This document shows positions 54,476 through 63,120 of a stretch of 64,000 nt of DNA, one piece after another (positions within the stretch are counted from its first letter, which is position 1; each line of letters starts with the position of its first letter). The translations under genes and the position numbers were made by a program. The stretch is from Frateuria aurantia DSM 6220 (GTDB lineage Bacteria; Pseudomonadota; Gammaproteobacteria; Xanthomonadales; Rhodanobacteraceae): contig NC_017033.1 of assembly GCF_000242255.2 (NCBI RefSeq), positions 310,001-374,000 on the forward strand, written 5' to 3'. Under the pieces are notes generated by a model. It saw nothing but the letters and a program-made list of their open reading frames with translations, searched no databases and was not told where the DNA came from.

Positions 54476-54578
54476 GCTGTTTCCTCTGGCGATGGATCCA
54501 TTGTGCCACTGTCGCAGGTTTTGAGATGGCCTGGCCGCAGACTCTGCGTCATTGTTCAAACCTCTGCAGGAGTCGACC

Positions 54579-54821
54579 ATGAGCACAGCATGTCCATCCG
54601 GCACTTTCCGGCGCGCTGCCGGCTGGATCAGTCTGGGCTGGGGCGGTGGCGGTCTGGTGCTGCTGCTGACCTCGCCCTTGCCCGGCTGGACCCCGGCGCT
54701 GGGCTGGAGTCCCTGGTTCTGGCTGGTGGCGGCACCGGCGAGCGTGCTGGCAGCGCTGTGGCTCAGCCGCATCGAGCCGGCCTTGCCGCGGCGGCGGGCT
54801 GCGGAAACCGGTGCCGGTTGA
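54579..54821 (+). CDS. Small two-helix membrane protein
   Basis: 80 residues from ATG 54579, with AGGAG six bases upstream. Two hydrophobic helices (about 17-35 and 44-61) rich in Gly, Trp and Leu, followed by a basic tail (LPRRRAAETGAG). It is divergent from aroE with about 100 bases between starts, and converges on the RimK-like gene with nine bases between stops. No family recognised. Confidence 0.65.
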   Translation: MSTACPSGTFRRAAGWISLGWGGGGLVLLLTSPLPGWTPALGWSPWFWLVAAPASVLAALWLSRIEPALPRRRAAETGAG

Positions 54822-54830
54822 TGCCGGGGT

Positions 54831-56321
54831 TCAGCGGCGGCGGCCCAGTCCCATGCGTTTGCGTTCCAGCCGACGCTGGAATTCCCGCATGATGCGCAGA
54901 TACAGGTCGCTGCCAAGATAGGCATCCTCGACGCCGGCATCGATCGAGGGATTGTCGTTGACCTCGATAATGACGGCCTTGTGCGCCGTCTGCTTGATGT
55001 CCACTCCGTACAGGCCATCGCCGATGGGCTGGGTGGCTTTCAGGGCCAGCTTCAATACCTCGGCGGGCACGTCGCGGACGGGCAGCGTCTCGAAGCCGCC
55101 CGAGCGGGCCGCGCCCTTGGCGCCATGATTGTAGATCTGCCAGTGGCCACGCGACATGAAGTATTTGCAGGCATAGATCGGTTCGTGGTTGAGGATGCCG
55201 ATGCGCCAGTCGAATTCGGTGTACAGAAACTCCTGGGCCAGCAGCAGGGCGCTGTGCTGGAACAAGGTGGCGGCGGCCTGCTCCAGGGCAGCAGGATCCT
55301 CGACTTTGACGATGCCCCGTGAAAACGAACCGTCGGGAATCTTCAGCACGATGGGAAATCCCAGGCGTTCGCCCAGATCGGTCAGCAGCCGGCTGTTGTC
55401 GCGGTAGATGATTTCGGTACGTGGAAGCGGCAGCTTGCGCGAACTCATCAGGTCGTTCAGATAGATCTTGTTGGTACAGCGCAGGATCGACGTGGGGTCA
55501 TCGATCACCACCATGTTTTCTTTTTCCGCACGATGCGCGAAACGGTAGGTATGGTTGTCGCTGGCGGTGGTTTCTCGAATGAACAGGCCGTCGTATTCGG
55601 CCAGCCGCTGATAATCGTGCCGGCCGATCGGCTCGACGTCGATGCCCAGCAGCTTGCCGGCCTCGACAAAGTGCTTCAGTGCTTTCTTGTTGGACGGTGG
55701 CATGGCTTCGCCGGGATCGACCAGCATCGCGATGTCATAGCTGGCATGCCGGCGGCTGCGCGGCTTGCGCCACAGTTTTCTGGAGAAGCGGTCCAGTTCG
55801 GTAGCGAAGGCATCTTCCTGGGCGTCGTCCAGCGCCTGCAGGCCCAAGGGACGGATCGCGCTGATCTGCCAGACCCGCTCGCGCTCGAACTCCACCCGCA
55901 GCAACGGGCAGGGGAAGGCATCGAAAATCTGGCGAGCCAGGTCGCGCAATTCCGGCTGGGCGGTTTCGCCGAAATACAGCAGGATGCCGAAGTCGACGGT
56001 GTCGCGGCCGCCGGCGGGCAGGGCTTGCCCCAGCTTCTGGTTGAGGTCGCCGATATTGAGGCCGTACAGGGATTTTCGGCGCAGATCGTTGACCGTGCGC
56101 ACCGAGGGAATCACCTTGTGGCCGCGGGCCTCGGCCAGCAGCGAAACATAATAGCCGGTGCCGAGATACTTGTAGTTGCGGCACAGGTTGATGACATGGG
56201 TCCGCTCCTCCTCGCCCCCCACCGGCTCGCGCAGATAGTCCAGCGCGCTCACTACATGTGCCGAGGGATAGTAGACGTTCCAGTCGGTGGCCTTTTCCAC
56301 CACGATGACCAGTCGGGTCAT
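54831..56321 (-). CDS. RimK-like ATP-grasp ligase with RLAN N-terminal domain
   Basis: 496 residues from ATG 56321. The N-terminal domain (about 1-150, MTRLVIVVEKATDWNVYYPSA and INLCRNYKYLGTGYYVSLLAEARGHKVIP) is the RLAN domain found before certain RimK-like ligases. The ATP-grasp part (about 240-480) has LPLPRTEIIYRD, FPIVLKIPDGSFSRGIVKV, the AQEFLYTEFDWRIGIL strand, and the metal-binding IIEVNDNPSIDAG. Such enzymes ligate amino acids to a peptide or small molecule. Divergent from a GNAT gene, a recurrent pairing for this family. Confidence 0.88.
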   Translation of the reverse strand: MTRLVIVVEKATDWNVYYPSAHVVSALDYLREPVGGEEERTHVINLCRNYKYLGTGYYVSLLAEARGHKVIPSVRTVNDLRRKSLYGLNIGDLNQKLGQALPAGGRDTVDFGILLYFGETAQPELRDLARQIFDAFPCPLLRVEFERERVWQISAIRPLGLQALDDAQEDAFATELDRFSRKLWRKPRSRRHASYDIAMLVDPGEAMPPSNKKALKHFVEAGKLLGIDVEPIGRHDYQRLAEYDGLFIRETTASDNHTYRFAHRAEKENMVVIDDPTSILRCTNKIYLNDLMSSRKLPLPRTEIIYRDNSRLLTDLGERLGFPIVLKIPDGSFSRGIVKVEDPAALEQAAATLFQHSALLLAQEFLYTEFDWRIGILNHEPIYACKYFMSRGHWQIYNHGAKGAARSGGFETLPVRDVPAEVLKLALKATQPIGDGLYGVDIKQTAHKAVIIEVNDNPSIDAGVEDAYLGSDLYLRIMREFQRRLERKRMGLGRRR

Positions 56322-56632
56322 GACTGCGCGACGCGGACGGAAGGAGGGCGGGCATGACCGGAGCAGCGGCCGATGGCCGGCGGACAAAAGGAAGGGCGGG
56401 GTGTCATCGGGGGAGACTTTCAAGGCGCGGGACGGTAGGCAGCGCGCAGTGTGGCACAGGCGGGACAGAGCACAAGCGGCATGTCGATCCTGATTTCGCC
56501 ACTTTCGCGGTGGACGTCTGTACCGGTTTTGGAAAGCGATGGTCGGGACGCGCCGGACACCCGGGTCATCGCGGCGCGCCCGGCTGAAGCGGACCTAAAC
56601 GGCACCGTACAGGTGCATTGCCGACTTGAGTC
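56322..56632. other. Divergent intergenic region between RimK-like and GNAT genes
   Basis: 311 bases. It should carry promoters for both genes. I found no palindrome, RNA gene or supported small coding frame. Confidence 0.45.
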
Positions 56633-57181
56633 ATGGCGCCTACAGTGCCGCCCGTGTTTGCACGTACCTCCCATCGCATGATGCGCCACGAGCCTCCGGG
56701 CGAGCTGGTGCTGCCGAACGCCGGCAGCGACGTGGTGCGTGTCCGGCGGGCCAGCGAAAGCGATCTGGACGCTCTGATGGCCATTGAGGAGGCCAGTTTC
56801 GCCAGCGACCGGATGCGTCGGCGGCAATATCAGCGGCACCTGCAAAGTGATACGGCGCGGGTGCTGGTAGCCAGCGCCGGTCAGGGCCAGGTGCTGGGCA
56901 GTGCGGTGCTGTTTCTGCGTCGTGGCAGCGAGCTGGCCCGTCTCTATTCGCTGGCGACCCTGCCGGCCGCTCGAGGGCAGGGCGTGGCCGGCCATTTGCT
57001 GCAGGCCGCCGAGCACGCAGGGGTGCTCGCCGGAGCTCGCCGGCTGAGGCTGGAAGTGCGCAGCGACAACCCGGTGGCGATCCATCTCTATCAGCAGCAT
57101 GGCTATCGGCGGATCGGACATTGCCCGGCCTACTATGCCGACGGCTGTGATGCCTGGCGTTATGAGTCGTCACTGTTCTGA
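56633..57181 (+). CDS. GNAT-family N-acetyltransferase
   Basis: 182 residues from ATG 56633; ATG 56678 or 56681 would give 167 or 166 residues and none has a strong ribosome-binding site. The acetyl-CoA motif A is SLATLPAARGQGVAGHLLQAAE, and motif B is LRLEVRSDNPVAIHLYQQHGYRRIG. In relatives this GNAT is often fused to or followed by a papain-like/C39 peptidase; that domain is not present here, and the gene ends at the tail of the GNAT fold. The divergent RimK-like ligase suggests joint action on a peptide or amino-acid product. Confidence 0.88.
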   Translation: MAPTVPPVFARTSHRMMRHEPPGELVLPNAGSDVVRVRRASESDLDALMAIEEASFASDRMRRRQYQRHLQSDTARVLVASAGQGQVLGSAVLFLRRGSELARLYSLATLPAARGQGVAGHLLQAAEHAGVLAGARRLRLEVRSDNPVAIHLYQQHGYRRIGHCPAYYADGCDAWRYESSLF

Positions 57182-57322
57182 GCCGACCGGGCGCATGGCT
57201 GGACGCGGACTTGGGTCGCCTGCCGGTAAAGTCGTATAATGCCCGACTGGACGGCTGTCAATCCGGTCAGGCCGGAATCGGTCAGCCGGGTCACCGTGGT
57301 TATCCGTAGAGGCTGTACATCC

Positions 57323-58795
57323 ATGCGCGTTATCAAGACCGTGCTGCTCGGCGTCATGGCTTCCAGCCTGGCCGCCTGCGTTTCCACCCGGGGCCTGCAT
57401 CCCTCCGGCCAATTGGTGGCACCGGCCAGCATCAAGGCCGACCGCAGTCTGGAAGAGGTCAAGCTGAGTCCGGCGGCCTGGCCCAGCGAAGATTGGTGGG
57501 CAGGACTGGGCGATCCACAGTTGACGGCCTTGATCAACGAAGCCCTGCATGACAATCCCAGCCTGGCCGAAGCCGACGCGCTGGCCCTGCAGGCCCAGGC
57601 CCAGGCGGCACGCTACGATGCAGAGCGCTGGCCGGTGGCCAATGCCGGCCTGTCCGTGGAAGGCGCCCGGCTGTCCAAGAAGGAGGCCGGCCTGGTGATG
57701 CCTTCGATCACCGGCACCTTTGCCTGGGTCAAGCAGACCGAGCTGAATTTTTCCTGGAATATCGACGTCTGGGGTGGCAAGAAGGCCGCCTGGGAAGCGG
57801 CGGTAGGTCGTGACCGTGCCGCCGAAATCGACCGGCGCGCGGCGCGCATCGCCTTGTCGGTGAATGTGACCAGGGCTTATCTGCAACTGGCCCAGGCGTT
57901 CGCCGACAAGGACATCGCCGAGGCCAACCTGGCCCGTTCCAGCCGCATCCGGGAATTGACCCGCAGCTATATCGATGGTGGCCTCGGCGATCCGGACACC
58001 TTGCACCAGGTCAGCACCGAAGCCGGTGTCGCCGAGCAGGAAGTGGCCCAGGCCGACGAGGCCATCGATGCCGCCCGTACCGCCTTGTCGGTGCTGCTGG
58101 GCAAGGGGCCCGACCGCGGGCTGGATATCGGCCGGCCGCAACCTCTGCGTCCCGAGGCCTTGCAGGTGCCGAATGATCTGACCGCCGGCCTGCTGGGGCG
58201 CCGGCCGGATCTGGTCGCCGCGCGGTGGCGGGTGGAGGCAGCGGCCAAGGATGTGAAGTCCTACAAGACCCAGTTCCTGCCGAATATCAACCTGGTGGCC
58301 ATGGCCGGGCTGTTTGCCCTGGGCGACAGCGCCAATCTGTTCCAGTTTCCGTCGTCCACCTACAACGCTGCGCCGGCGATCTCCCTGCCGATCTTCGATG
58401 CCGGTCGCCTGCGTGCCGGTCTGCGCGAAACCGACGCGGTCTATGACCAGGCGGTGGCCGAGTACAACCAGACCCTGATCAAGGCGGTCAATCAGGTCTC
58501 GGACCTGCTGTCCTCGCTGCGTTCGGATGCGATCCAGATCAAGGTCCAGCGCCAGGTGCTGGTGAATGCCCAGCGTGCCTGGGACGATGCCAGCACCCGT
58601 TACAAGGTGGGTCTGGCTCCTGAATTGAACACCTTGATCGTGCGCCAGCAGTTGTTGACGGCCCAGCGCACCATGGCCGCCCTGGTGCGGCAGCAAGGTG
58701 ATGTCTCGGTTCGGCTGATCGATGCGCTGGGTGGCGGCTTTCACGATGCGGAAGGACTGGCTGCCGCCACCGCCAAGACGCCGACCAAGCTCTGA
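57323..58795 (+). CDS. Outer-membrane efflux lipoprotein (NodT family), solo
   Basis: 490 residues from ATG 57323. Lipobox SSLAAC with Cys19, then VSTRGLHPSGQLVAPASI, the NodT-type start. Two TolC-like repeats, the second marked by GRRPDLVAARWRVEAAAKDVKSYKTQFLPNINLVAMAG. The gene has no adaptor or pump gene beside it; the next gene is in the opposite direction and not a transporter subunit. It may serve pumps encoded elsewhere. TTATCCGTAGAGGC upstream holds only a weak ribosome-binding site. Confidence 0.92.
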   Translation: MRVIKTVLLGVMASSLAACVSTRGLHPSGQLVAPASIKADRSLEEVKLSPAAWPSEDWWAGLGDPQLTALINEALHDNPSLAEADALALQAQAQAARYDAERWPVANAGLSVEGARLSKKEAGLVMPSITGTFAWVKQTELNFSWNIDVWGGKKAAWEAAVGRDRAAEIDRRAARIALSVNVTRAYLQLAQAFADKDIAEANLARSSRIRELTRSYIDGGLGDPDTLHQVSTEAGVAEQEVAQADEAIDAARTALSVLLGKGPDRGLDIGRPQPLRPEALQVPNDLTAGLLGRRPDLVAARWRVEAAAKDVKSYKTQFLPNINLVAMAGLFALGDSANLFQFPSSTYNAAPAISLPIFDAGRLRAGLRETDAVYDQAVAEYNQTLIKAVNQVSDLLSSLRSDAIQIKVQRQVLVNAQRAWDDASTRYKVGLAPELNTLIVRQQLLTAQRTMAALVRQQGDVSVRLIDALGGGFHDAEGLAAATAKTPTKL

Positions 58796-58845
58796 GCAGG
58801 CACTGATCCTGCCGCCGGGAGCTCGGCCGGCCCGGCCCGACCGAC

Positions 58846-59532
58846 TCAGTCGGCCAGACCTTGCTGGATATGTGTGGCGGTGACGGCATCCGGCCGGGCG
58901 ACCAGACCGCCATTGCTGCTCAGTTCGATCTGGTAGTGGCCTTGCTCGACCAGGGGCAGGAAGGCGCCGCTGCCATAGACGGTGTCGATGCCGGGCAGCC
59001 AGTGATAGCGGCGCTTGAGATCGAACAGGTCCCAGCCGTTGCCTGCATGCAGGGGGATCACCGTGCGCGCCGCGGATTGTTCCTGGGCAACATCGTCATA
59101 GCGCCCTGACAGCCGGTCCAGTCGATACAGCGGAGGTGCGCCGGCCAGCAGTGCCGGCAGCTTCCAGCGAACCACCACAGCCTCGATGTCGAAGTCGTCG
59201 CCGCTCAGCAGCAGCGACTGATGGCTGCCATCCGGCAAGTTCAGGCTCAGCTGCCATTGCTGCGGGGCCAGAATCCGGGCATCGATGGTGGCGACCGGGA
59301 TATCGTCATGCAGGCGACGATAGCCTTGCAAGGCGAGGGCGGCAGCCACGGCCAGCAGGCTCAAGGAGGCAACCACGACCAGGCCCAGACCGGTCAGCAG
59401 ACTGTGCAGATGCCGGCCATGGGCCAAGGTCTGGCGCAGCTGGGCCAGCAGCAGCAGGCACAGCAACAGTCCCACCCCGCCGGCGATCAGCAATTGGGGA
59501 CTGGGCAGGGTGAGGGCGGTGGTCCAATCCAT
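58846..59532 (-). CDS. Membrane protein with two N-terminal helices, unknown function
   Basis: 228 residues from ATG 59532. Two hydrophobic helices (about 13-34 and 45-69), then an extracytoplasmic-looking beta-rich domain (about 75-228) with WQLSLNLPDGSHQSLLLSGDDFDIEAVVVRWKLPALL and YHWLPGIDTVYGSGAFLPL. It is divergent from lptM with about 100 bases between starts. A very long frame runs further upstream on this strand, but it is antisense to lptM, dapF and the DUF484 gene. No family recognised. Confidence 0.72.
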   Translation of the reverse strand: MDWTTALTLPSPQLLIAGGVGLLLCLLLLAQLRQTLAHGRHLHSLLTGLGLVVVASLSLLAVAAALALQGYRRLHDDIPVATIDARILAPQQWQLSLNLPDGSHQSLLLSGDDFDIEAVVVRWKLPALLAGAPPLYRLDRLSGRYDDVAQEQSAARTVIPLHAGNGWDLFDLKRRYHWLPGIDTVYGSGAFLPLVEQGHYQIELSSNGGLVARPDAVTATHIQQGLAD

Positions 59533-59635
59533 CAGCTTGAATCCGGGGGCAGGTGGGCAACAGCCCACATCATACGGTGCGGAGATTGTTCCCGGCATGG
59601 GTATACTCGTGCGTACACGTTTTTCGGGATCTGCA

Positions 59636-59842
59636 ATGTCACTACTCCATCTGGTCCGTGGCCTGGTGGCCGCGCTGGCCCTGTCATCGCTGGCGGCCTG
59701 CGGCAATATCGGACCGCTGTATCTGCCCGACGATCCGCATCCGCCCGTATATGTGCCGCCCAAGCCGACGGCGGAGCCGGCTCCGCCGAGCGCCGGCTCG
59801 ATGTCGCGACCGGCGCGCAGCACCTCGGTCGAGGCGCGATGA
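59636..59842 (+). CDS. lptM: LPS assembly lipoprotein LptM (YifL)
   Basis: 68 residues. Lipobox SSLAAC with Cys22 followed at once by GNIGPLYLPDDP, the LptM signature (CG-x-x-GPLYxP). The rest is a short Pro/Ser tail. In E. coli LptM assists oxidative maturation of the LptD-LptE translocon at the outer membrane. The stop overlaps the dapF start as ATGA, and the lptM-dapF order is conserved. Confidence 0.92.
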   Translation: MSLLHLVRGLVAALALSSLAACGNIGPLYLPDDPHPPVYVPPKPTAEPAPPSAGSMSRPARSTSVEAR

Positions 59843-60708
59843 ACCGCGCCTCGAGCATGCGTGCCGGTACGCTGCAAGGGCTGGCCTTCAGCAAGATGCA
59901 GGGCATCGGCAATGATTTCGTGGTACTGGACTGCAGGCAGTCGCCGTTCCGGCTCAGCCGGGAACAGATCCGCAAGCTGGCCGATCGGCATTTCGGCGTG
60001 GGCTGCGATCAGCTGCTGAGCATCGAGCCGCCGCGTGACCCCGGCTGCGATTTCTATTACGGCATCTGGAACGCGGATGGCTCGCCGTCGGGGCAGTGCG
60101 GCAACGGCGTGCGCTGCGTGGCGGCCTGGCTGGTGCGAGCCGGGGCGCTGGCATTGAACACGCCGGCTCGCATCGAGAGTCCGTCCGGACCGGTGGTGGT
60201 ACGGGTGCTGGCCGCGGGCCGGGTCGCGGTCGAGATGGGCGAGCCGGATTTCAATCCGGCGGCGCTGGCCTATGCCGGGCCCGGCTCCGATCCGGACGTG
60301 GTGCTGACCGTCGAGGGGGCACCCGTGGCCATCGGCATGGTCTCGATGGGCAATCCGCACGTCGTGGCAGTGACGCGGCGTTCGGCGCCGCTGACACCCG
60401 AGCTGCTGGGGCCTGCGCTGACCGGCCATGCGCTGTTCCCCAGCCAGGTCAATGCGGGTTTGGTGGAGGCCTTCAGTCCGACCCGGATCCGCTTGCGCGT
60501 CCATGAGCGCGGCAGCGGCTGGACCCTGGCCTGTGGCACTGGTGCCTGCGCGGCGATGGCGGTGCTGCGTCGGCGTGGACTGGTCGAGGACAGTGTGCAG
60601 GTCGAACTGCCCGGCGGTGTCCTGCAGATCGACTGGGCCGGTCCGGGCCATGCCTTGTGGATGACCGGTCCGGCCGAGCATGTGTTTTCCGGCGTGTGGG
60701 CGAGCTGA
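59839..60708 (+). CDS. dapF: Diaminopimelate epimerase
   Basis: 289 residues from ATG 59839 (ATG 59857 would be closer to the typical N-terminus). The two catalytic cysteines are C87 in QCGNGVRC and C232 in ACGTGAC. FSKMQGIGNDFVVLD and GNPHVV are family signatures. It converts LL- to meso-diaminopimelate for peptidoglycan and lysine. Coupled to lptM upstream and followed by DUF484, xerC and hslVU, a classic gammaproteobacterial order. Confidence 0.96.
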   Translation: MNRASSMRAGTLQGLAFSKMQGIGNDFVVLDCRQSPFRLSREQIRKLADRHFGVGCDQLLSIEPPRDPGCDFYYGIWNADGSPSGQCGNGVRCVAAWLVRAGALALNTPARIESPSGPVVVRVLAAGRVAVEMGEPDFNPAALAYAGPGSDPDVVLTVEGAPVAIGMVSMGNPHVVAVTRRSAPLTPELLGPALTGHALFPSQVNAGLVEAFSPTRIRLRVHERGSGWTLACGTGACAAMAVLRRRGLVEDSVQVELPGGVLQIDWAGPGHALWMTGPAEHVFSGVWAS

Positions 60709-60783
60709 GATCGGCCCCGGGCATTGAAGTGATCGACGGCGGCAAGCACACTGGAAGCGGATTTTCGATAGGAATGCCTGCGC

Positions 60784-61470
60784 ATGGCCGACAGCCTGAC
60801 CCCGCTTGAGATCCCGGCCGAAAGGGTGGCAGGGTATCTCGAACAGCATCCGGATTTTCTGGCGGACTATCCCGACCTGGCCTTGCGGCTGCAGCTGCCG
60901 CGTGAGCAGGGCGGTGCGGCCAGTCTGGCGGTCTGGCAACTGCAGGCGCTGCGCGAGCGCAATCAGGTCCTGCAACAGCAGCTGGCCGAGCTGACCCGGA
61001 TTGCCGGCGACAACGAGCAGTTGATGACGCGGGTGCAGCGGCTGACCTTGGCCGTGTTCGAGGCCGATGATCTGGATGTGGCCCTGGGCCGGCTGGTGGC
61101 CCGCCTGGGCGAGGACTTCCAGGTCGAGCAGCTGCGACTGATGCTGTTCGCCGAGTTTCCGCAACTGGGTCCGCATGACTGGCTGCGGTGCGGCCTCGAC
61201 AGCGCCGCCGCGCCGGGCGGCATGAGTGAGCTGCTGGCGGCCGGCCAGCCCTGGTCGGGCCGGATGGCTGCGGAGCGGCTGGGCGAAATCTTCGGTGACG
61301 AAGGAGGCCGTTTGCGCTCGGTGGCCTTGCTGCCGCTGGGGCGTGTCGGCGTGCTGGCGCTGGGCAGCGAGGATCCCGACCGCTTCCAGCCCGGCATGGG
61401 TACTCTTTTCCTGGGCATGATCGCCGAGGCGGTGACGGTGGCTCTGGATCGCGTCTGGGTCTCCGACTGA
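60784..61470 (+). CDS. DUF484 family protein
   Basis: 228 residues. The N-terminal segment [63 protein letters not shown] is the DUF484 hallmark: a short helix, then a coiled coil. A GAF-like domain follows (about 90-228). It always sits between dapF and xerC in gammaproteobacteria; function is not established. xerC starts two bases after its stop, so translation is probably coupled. Confidence 0.93.
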   Translation: MADSLTPLEIPAERVAGYLEQHPDFLADYPDLALRLQLPREQGGAASLAVWQLQALRERNQVLQQQLAELTRIAGDNEQLMTRVQRLTLAVFEADDLDVALGRLVARLGEDFQVEQLRLMLFAEFPQLGPHDWLRCGLDSAAAPGGMSELLAAGQPWSGRMAAERLGEIFGDEGGRLRSVALLPLGRVGVLALGSEDPDRFQPGMGTLFLGMIAEAVTVALDRVWVSD

Positions 61471-61472
61471 AC

Positions 61473-62378
61473 ATGATGGCCGACACACTGCCGCAGCAGG
61501 TGGCGCTGTGGCTGCAGCGGCTGGCGCTGGAACGGCAGGCCTCGGCGCATACCGTAGCCGCCTATCGGCGCGATCTGGACAAGTTGCTGGCCTGGGCCGA
61601 AACCCAGGGGCTGTGCCGGGCAGCCGAGCTGGACCCCGAGCGGATGCGGGCCTTCGTGGCCTGGCAGCACCGGGCCGGGCTGGCCCCGCGCAGCCTGCAG
61701 CGTCTGCTTTCGTCCTGTCGCAGCCTGTTTCGCGATCTTCGGCGCCAGGGCCTGCTCAGCCATGATCCCCTGGCCGGAGTCCGAGGCCCCAAGGTCCGGC
61801 CCAAGCTGCCGCAGGTGCTGGATACCGACGAGGCGGCGATCCTGGTCGAGGTCCAGGGGGACGATGCCCTGGCCAGAAGGGATCGGGCGATGCTGGAACT
61901 GTTCTATTCCAGTGGTCTGCGACTGTCCGAGTTGACCGGTCTGCGCTGGAAGGATCTGGATCTGGCGAACGCCGAAGTCAGGGTCGAAGGCAAGGGCCGC
62001 AAGGTCAGGATCCTGCCGGTGGGCCGTTTTGCGGTCGCCGCCCTGCGCGCGCATGCCGAGGGTACGCCCGCGGAGGCGGAGGCGCCGGTGTTTCCGGGCC
62101 GGGGCGGCAAGCCGATCAGTGCTCGCGCGGTGCAGTTGCGGGTCAGTCAGCTGGCGATGCGCAGCGGTTTTCCGCGGCATGTGCATCCGCATATGCTGCG
62201 GCACAGCTTTGCCAGCCATGTGCTGGAATCCTCCGGTGATCTGCGTGCCGTCCAGGAATTGCTGGGCCATGCCGATATCGCCACCACCCAGATCTACACC
62301 CATCTCGATTTCCAGCATTTGTCGCGGGTCTATGATGCCGCCCATCCGCGGGCGCGCCGCAAACCGGACCAGGACTGA
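61473..62378 (+). CDS. xerC: Tyrosine recombinase XerC
   Basis: 301 residues. Catalytic set: R150 (SSGLRLSEL), K174 (EGKGRK), H240 and R243 (HPHMLRHSF), H266 (LLGHADI) and nucleophile Y275 (TTQIYTH). The N-terminal SAM-like core-binding domain spans about 1-95. With XerD it resolves chromosome dimers at dif. Two adjacent ATG codons (61473, 61476) serve as start. Conserved operon position next to DUF484 supports XerC over XerD. Confidence 0.96.
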   Translation: MMADTLPQQVALWLQRLALERQASAHTVAAYRRDLDKLLAWAETQGLCRAAELDPERMRAFVAWQHRAGLAPRSLQRLLSSCRSLFRDLRRQGLLSHDPLAGVRGPKVRPKLPQVLDTDEAAILVEVQGDDALARRDRAMLELFYSSGLRLSELTGLRWKDLDLANAEVRVEGKGRKVRILPVGRFAVAALRAHAEGTPAEAEAPVFPGRGGKPISARAVQLRVSQLAMRSGFPRHVHPHMLRHSFASHVLESSGDLRAVQELLGHADIATTQIYTHLDFQHLSRVYDAAHPRARRKPDQD

Positions 62379-62470
62379 GGCCTCGGGCGGAGGCGGTGGT
62401 TCGGCCTGCCGGCTCGACGCCGATGGAATCCGTTGCGGCCTCGTGTGCGGACGGGGCCGGGCGTGAGGGA

Positions 62471-62498
62471 CTTGTAAACGCCAGAGCGGCCCCTACAT
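62471..62498 (+). promoter_or_regulatory. Probable heat-shock (sigma-32) promoter of hslVU
   Basis: CTTGTAA (62471-62477), a 12-base spacer, then CCCCTACAT (62490-62498). This closely follows the sigma-32 consensus CTTGAAA-N(11-16)-CCCCATnT. It is 28 bases before the hslV ATG, which has AGGGATGGA as ribosome-binding site. Confidence 0.72.
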
Positions 62499-62525
62499 CC
62501 TCACTTTGTCTTTTAGGGATGGATC

Positions 62526-63047
62526 ATGACCACCATAGTTTCGGTTCGCCGCAACGGCCGTGTCGTCATCGGCGGTGATGGCCAGGTCACCTTGGGCAAC
62601 ACCGTGATGAAGGCGAACGCCCGCAAGATCCGGCGGCTGGGCAAGCATGGTGATGTCCTGGCCGGTTTCGCCGGTGCGACCGCCGACGCTTTCACCTTGT
62701 TCGAGCTGTTCGAGGACAAGCTCGGCAAGCACGGCGGCAATCTGACCCGCAGTGCGGTGGAACTGGCCAAGGAATGGCGCACCGACCGACGGCTGGGCAA
62801 GCTGGAGGCGATGCTGGCGGTGGCCGACAAGGAAGCCTCGTTGCTGATTTCCGGCAATGGCGACGTGCTGGAACCCGAGCACGGCCTGATCGCGATCGGC
62901 TCCGGCGGCCCCTATGCCCAGTCCGCGGCGCTGGCCTTGCTGGAGCACAGCGACATGGATGCGGCCGAGATCGTCGCCAAGGCATTGAAGATCGCCGGCG
63001 ACATCTGCATCTACACCAATCACAACACCACGATCGAAGAACTGTGA
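62526..63047 (+). CDS. hslV: ATP-dependent protease peptidase subunit HslV
   Basis: 173 residues. After removal of the initiator Met the N-terminal Thr ([23 protein letters not shown]) is the proteasome-type nucleophile. [15 protein letters not shown] and [19 protein letters not shown] are conserved. HslV forms a double hexamer inside the HslUV complex that degrades misfolded and regulatory proteins. Followed after 73 bases by hslU and preceded by a heat-shock-type promoter. Confidence 0.97.
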   Translation: MTTIVSVRRNGRVVIGGDGQVTLGNTVMKANARKIRRLGKHGDVLAGFAGATADAFTLFELFEDKLGKHGGNLTRSAVELAKEWRTDRRLGKLEAMLAVADKEASLLISGNGDVLEPEHGLIAIGSGGPYAQSAALALLEHSDMDAAEIVAKALKIAGDICIYTNHNTTIEEL

Positions 63048-63120
63048 GACGGCCGGTTCCGTCTTCGCGTCCCGCACCGCCGCTGGCGGTCCATCCACTT
63101 CGTTCCGCAGCCTGATCACT

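Noticed and set aside
59533-61488. A long upstream extension (total 880 codons) of the membrane protein gene ending at 58846
   Set aside because: It runs antisense through lptM, dapF and DUF484, all well supported. The hydrophobic N-terminus at ATG 59532 is the natural start.
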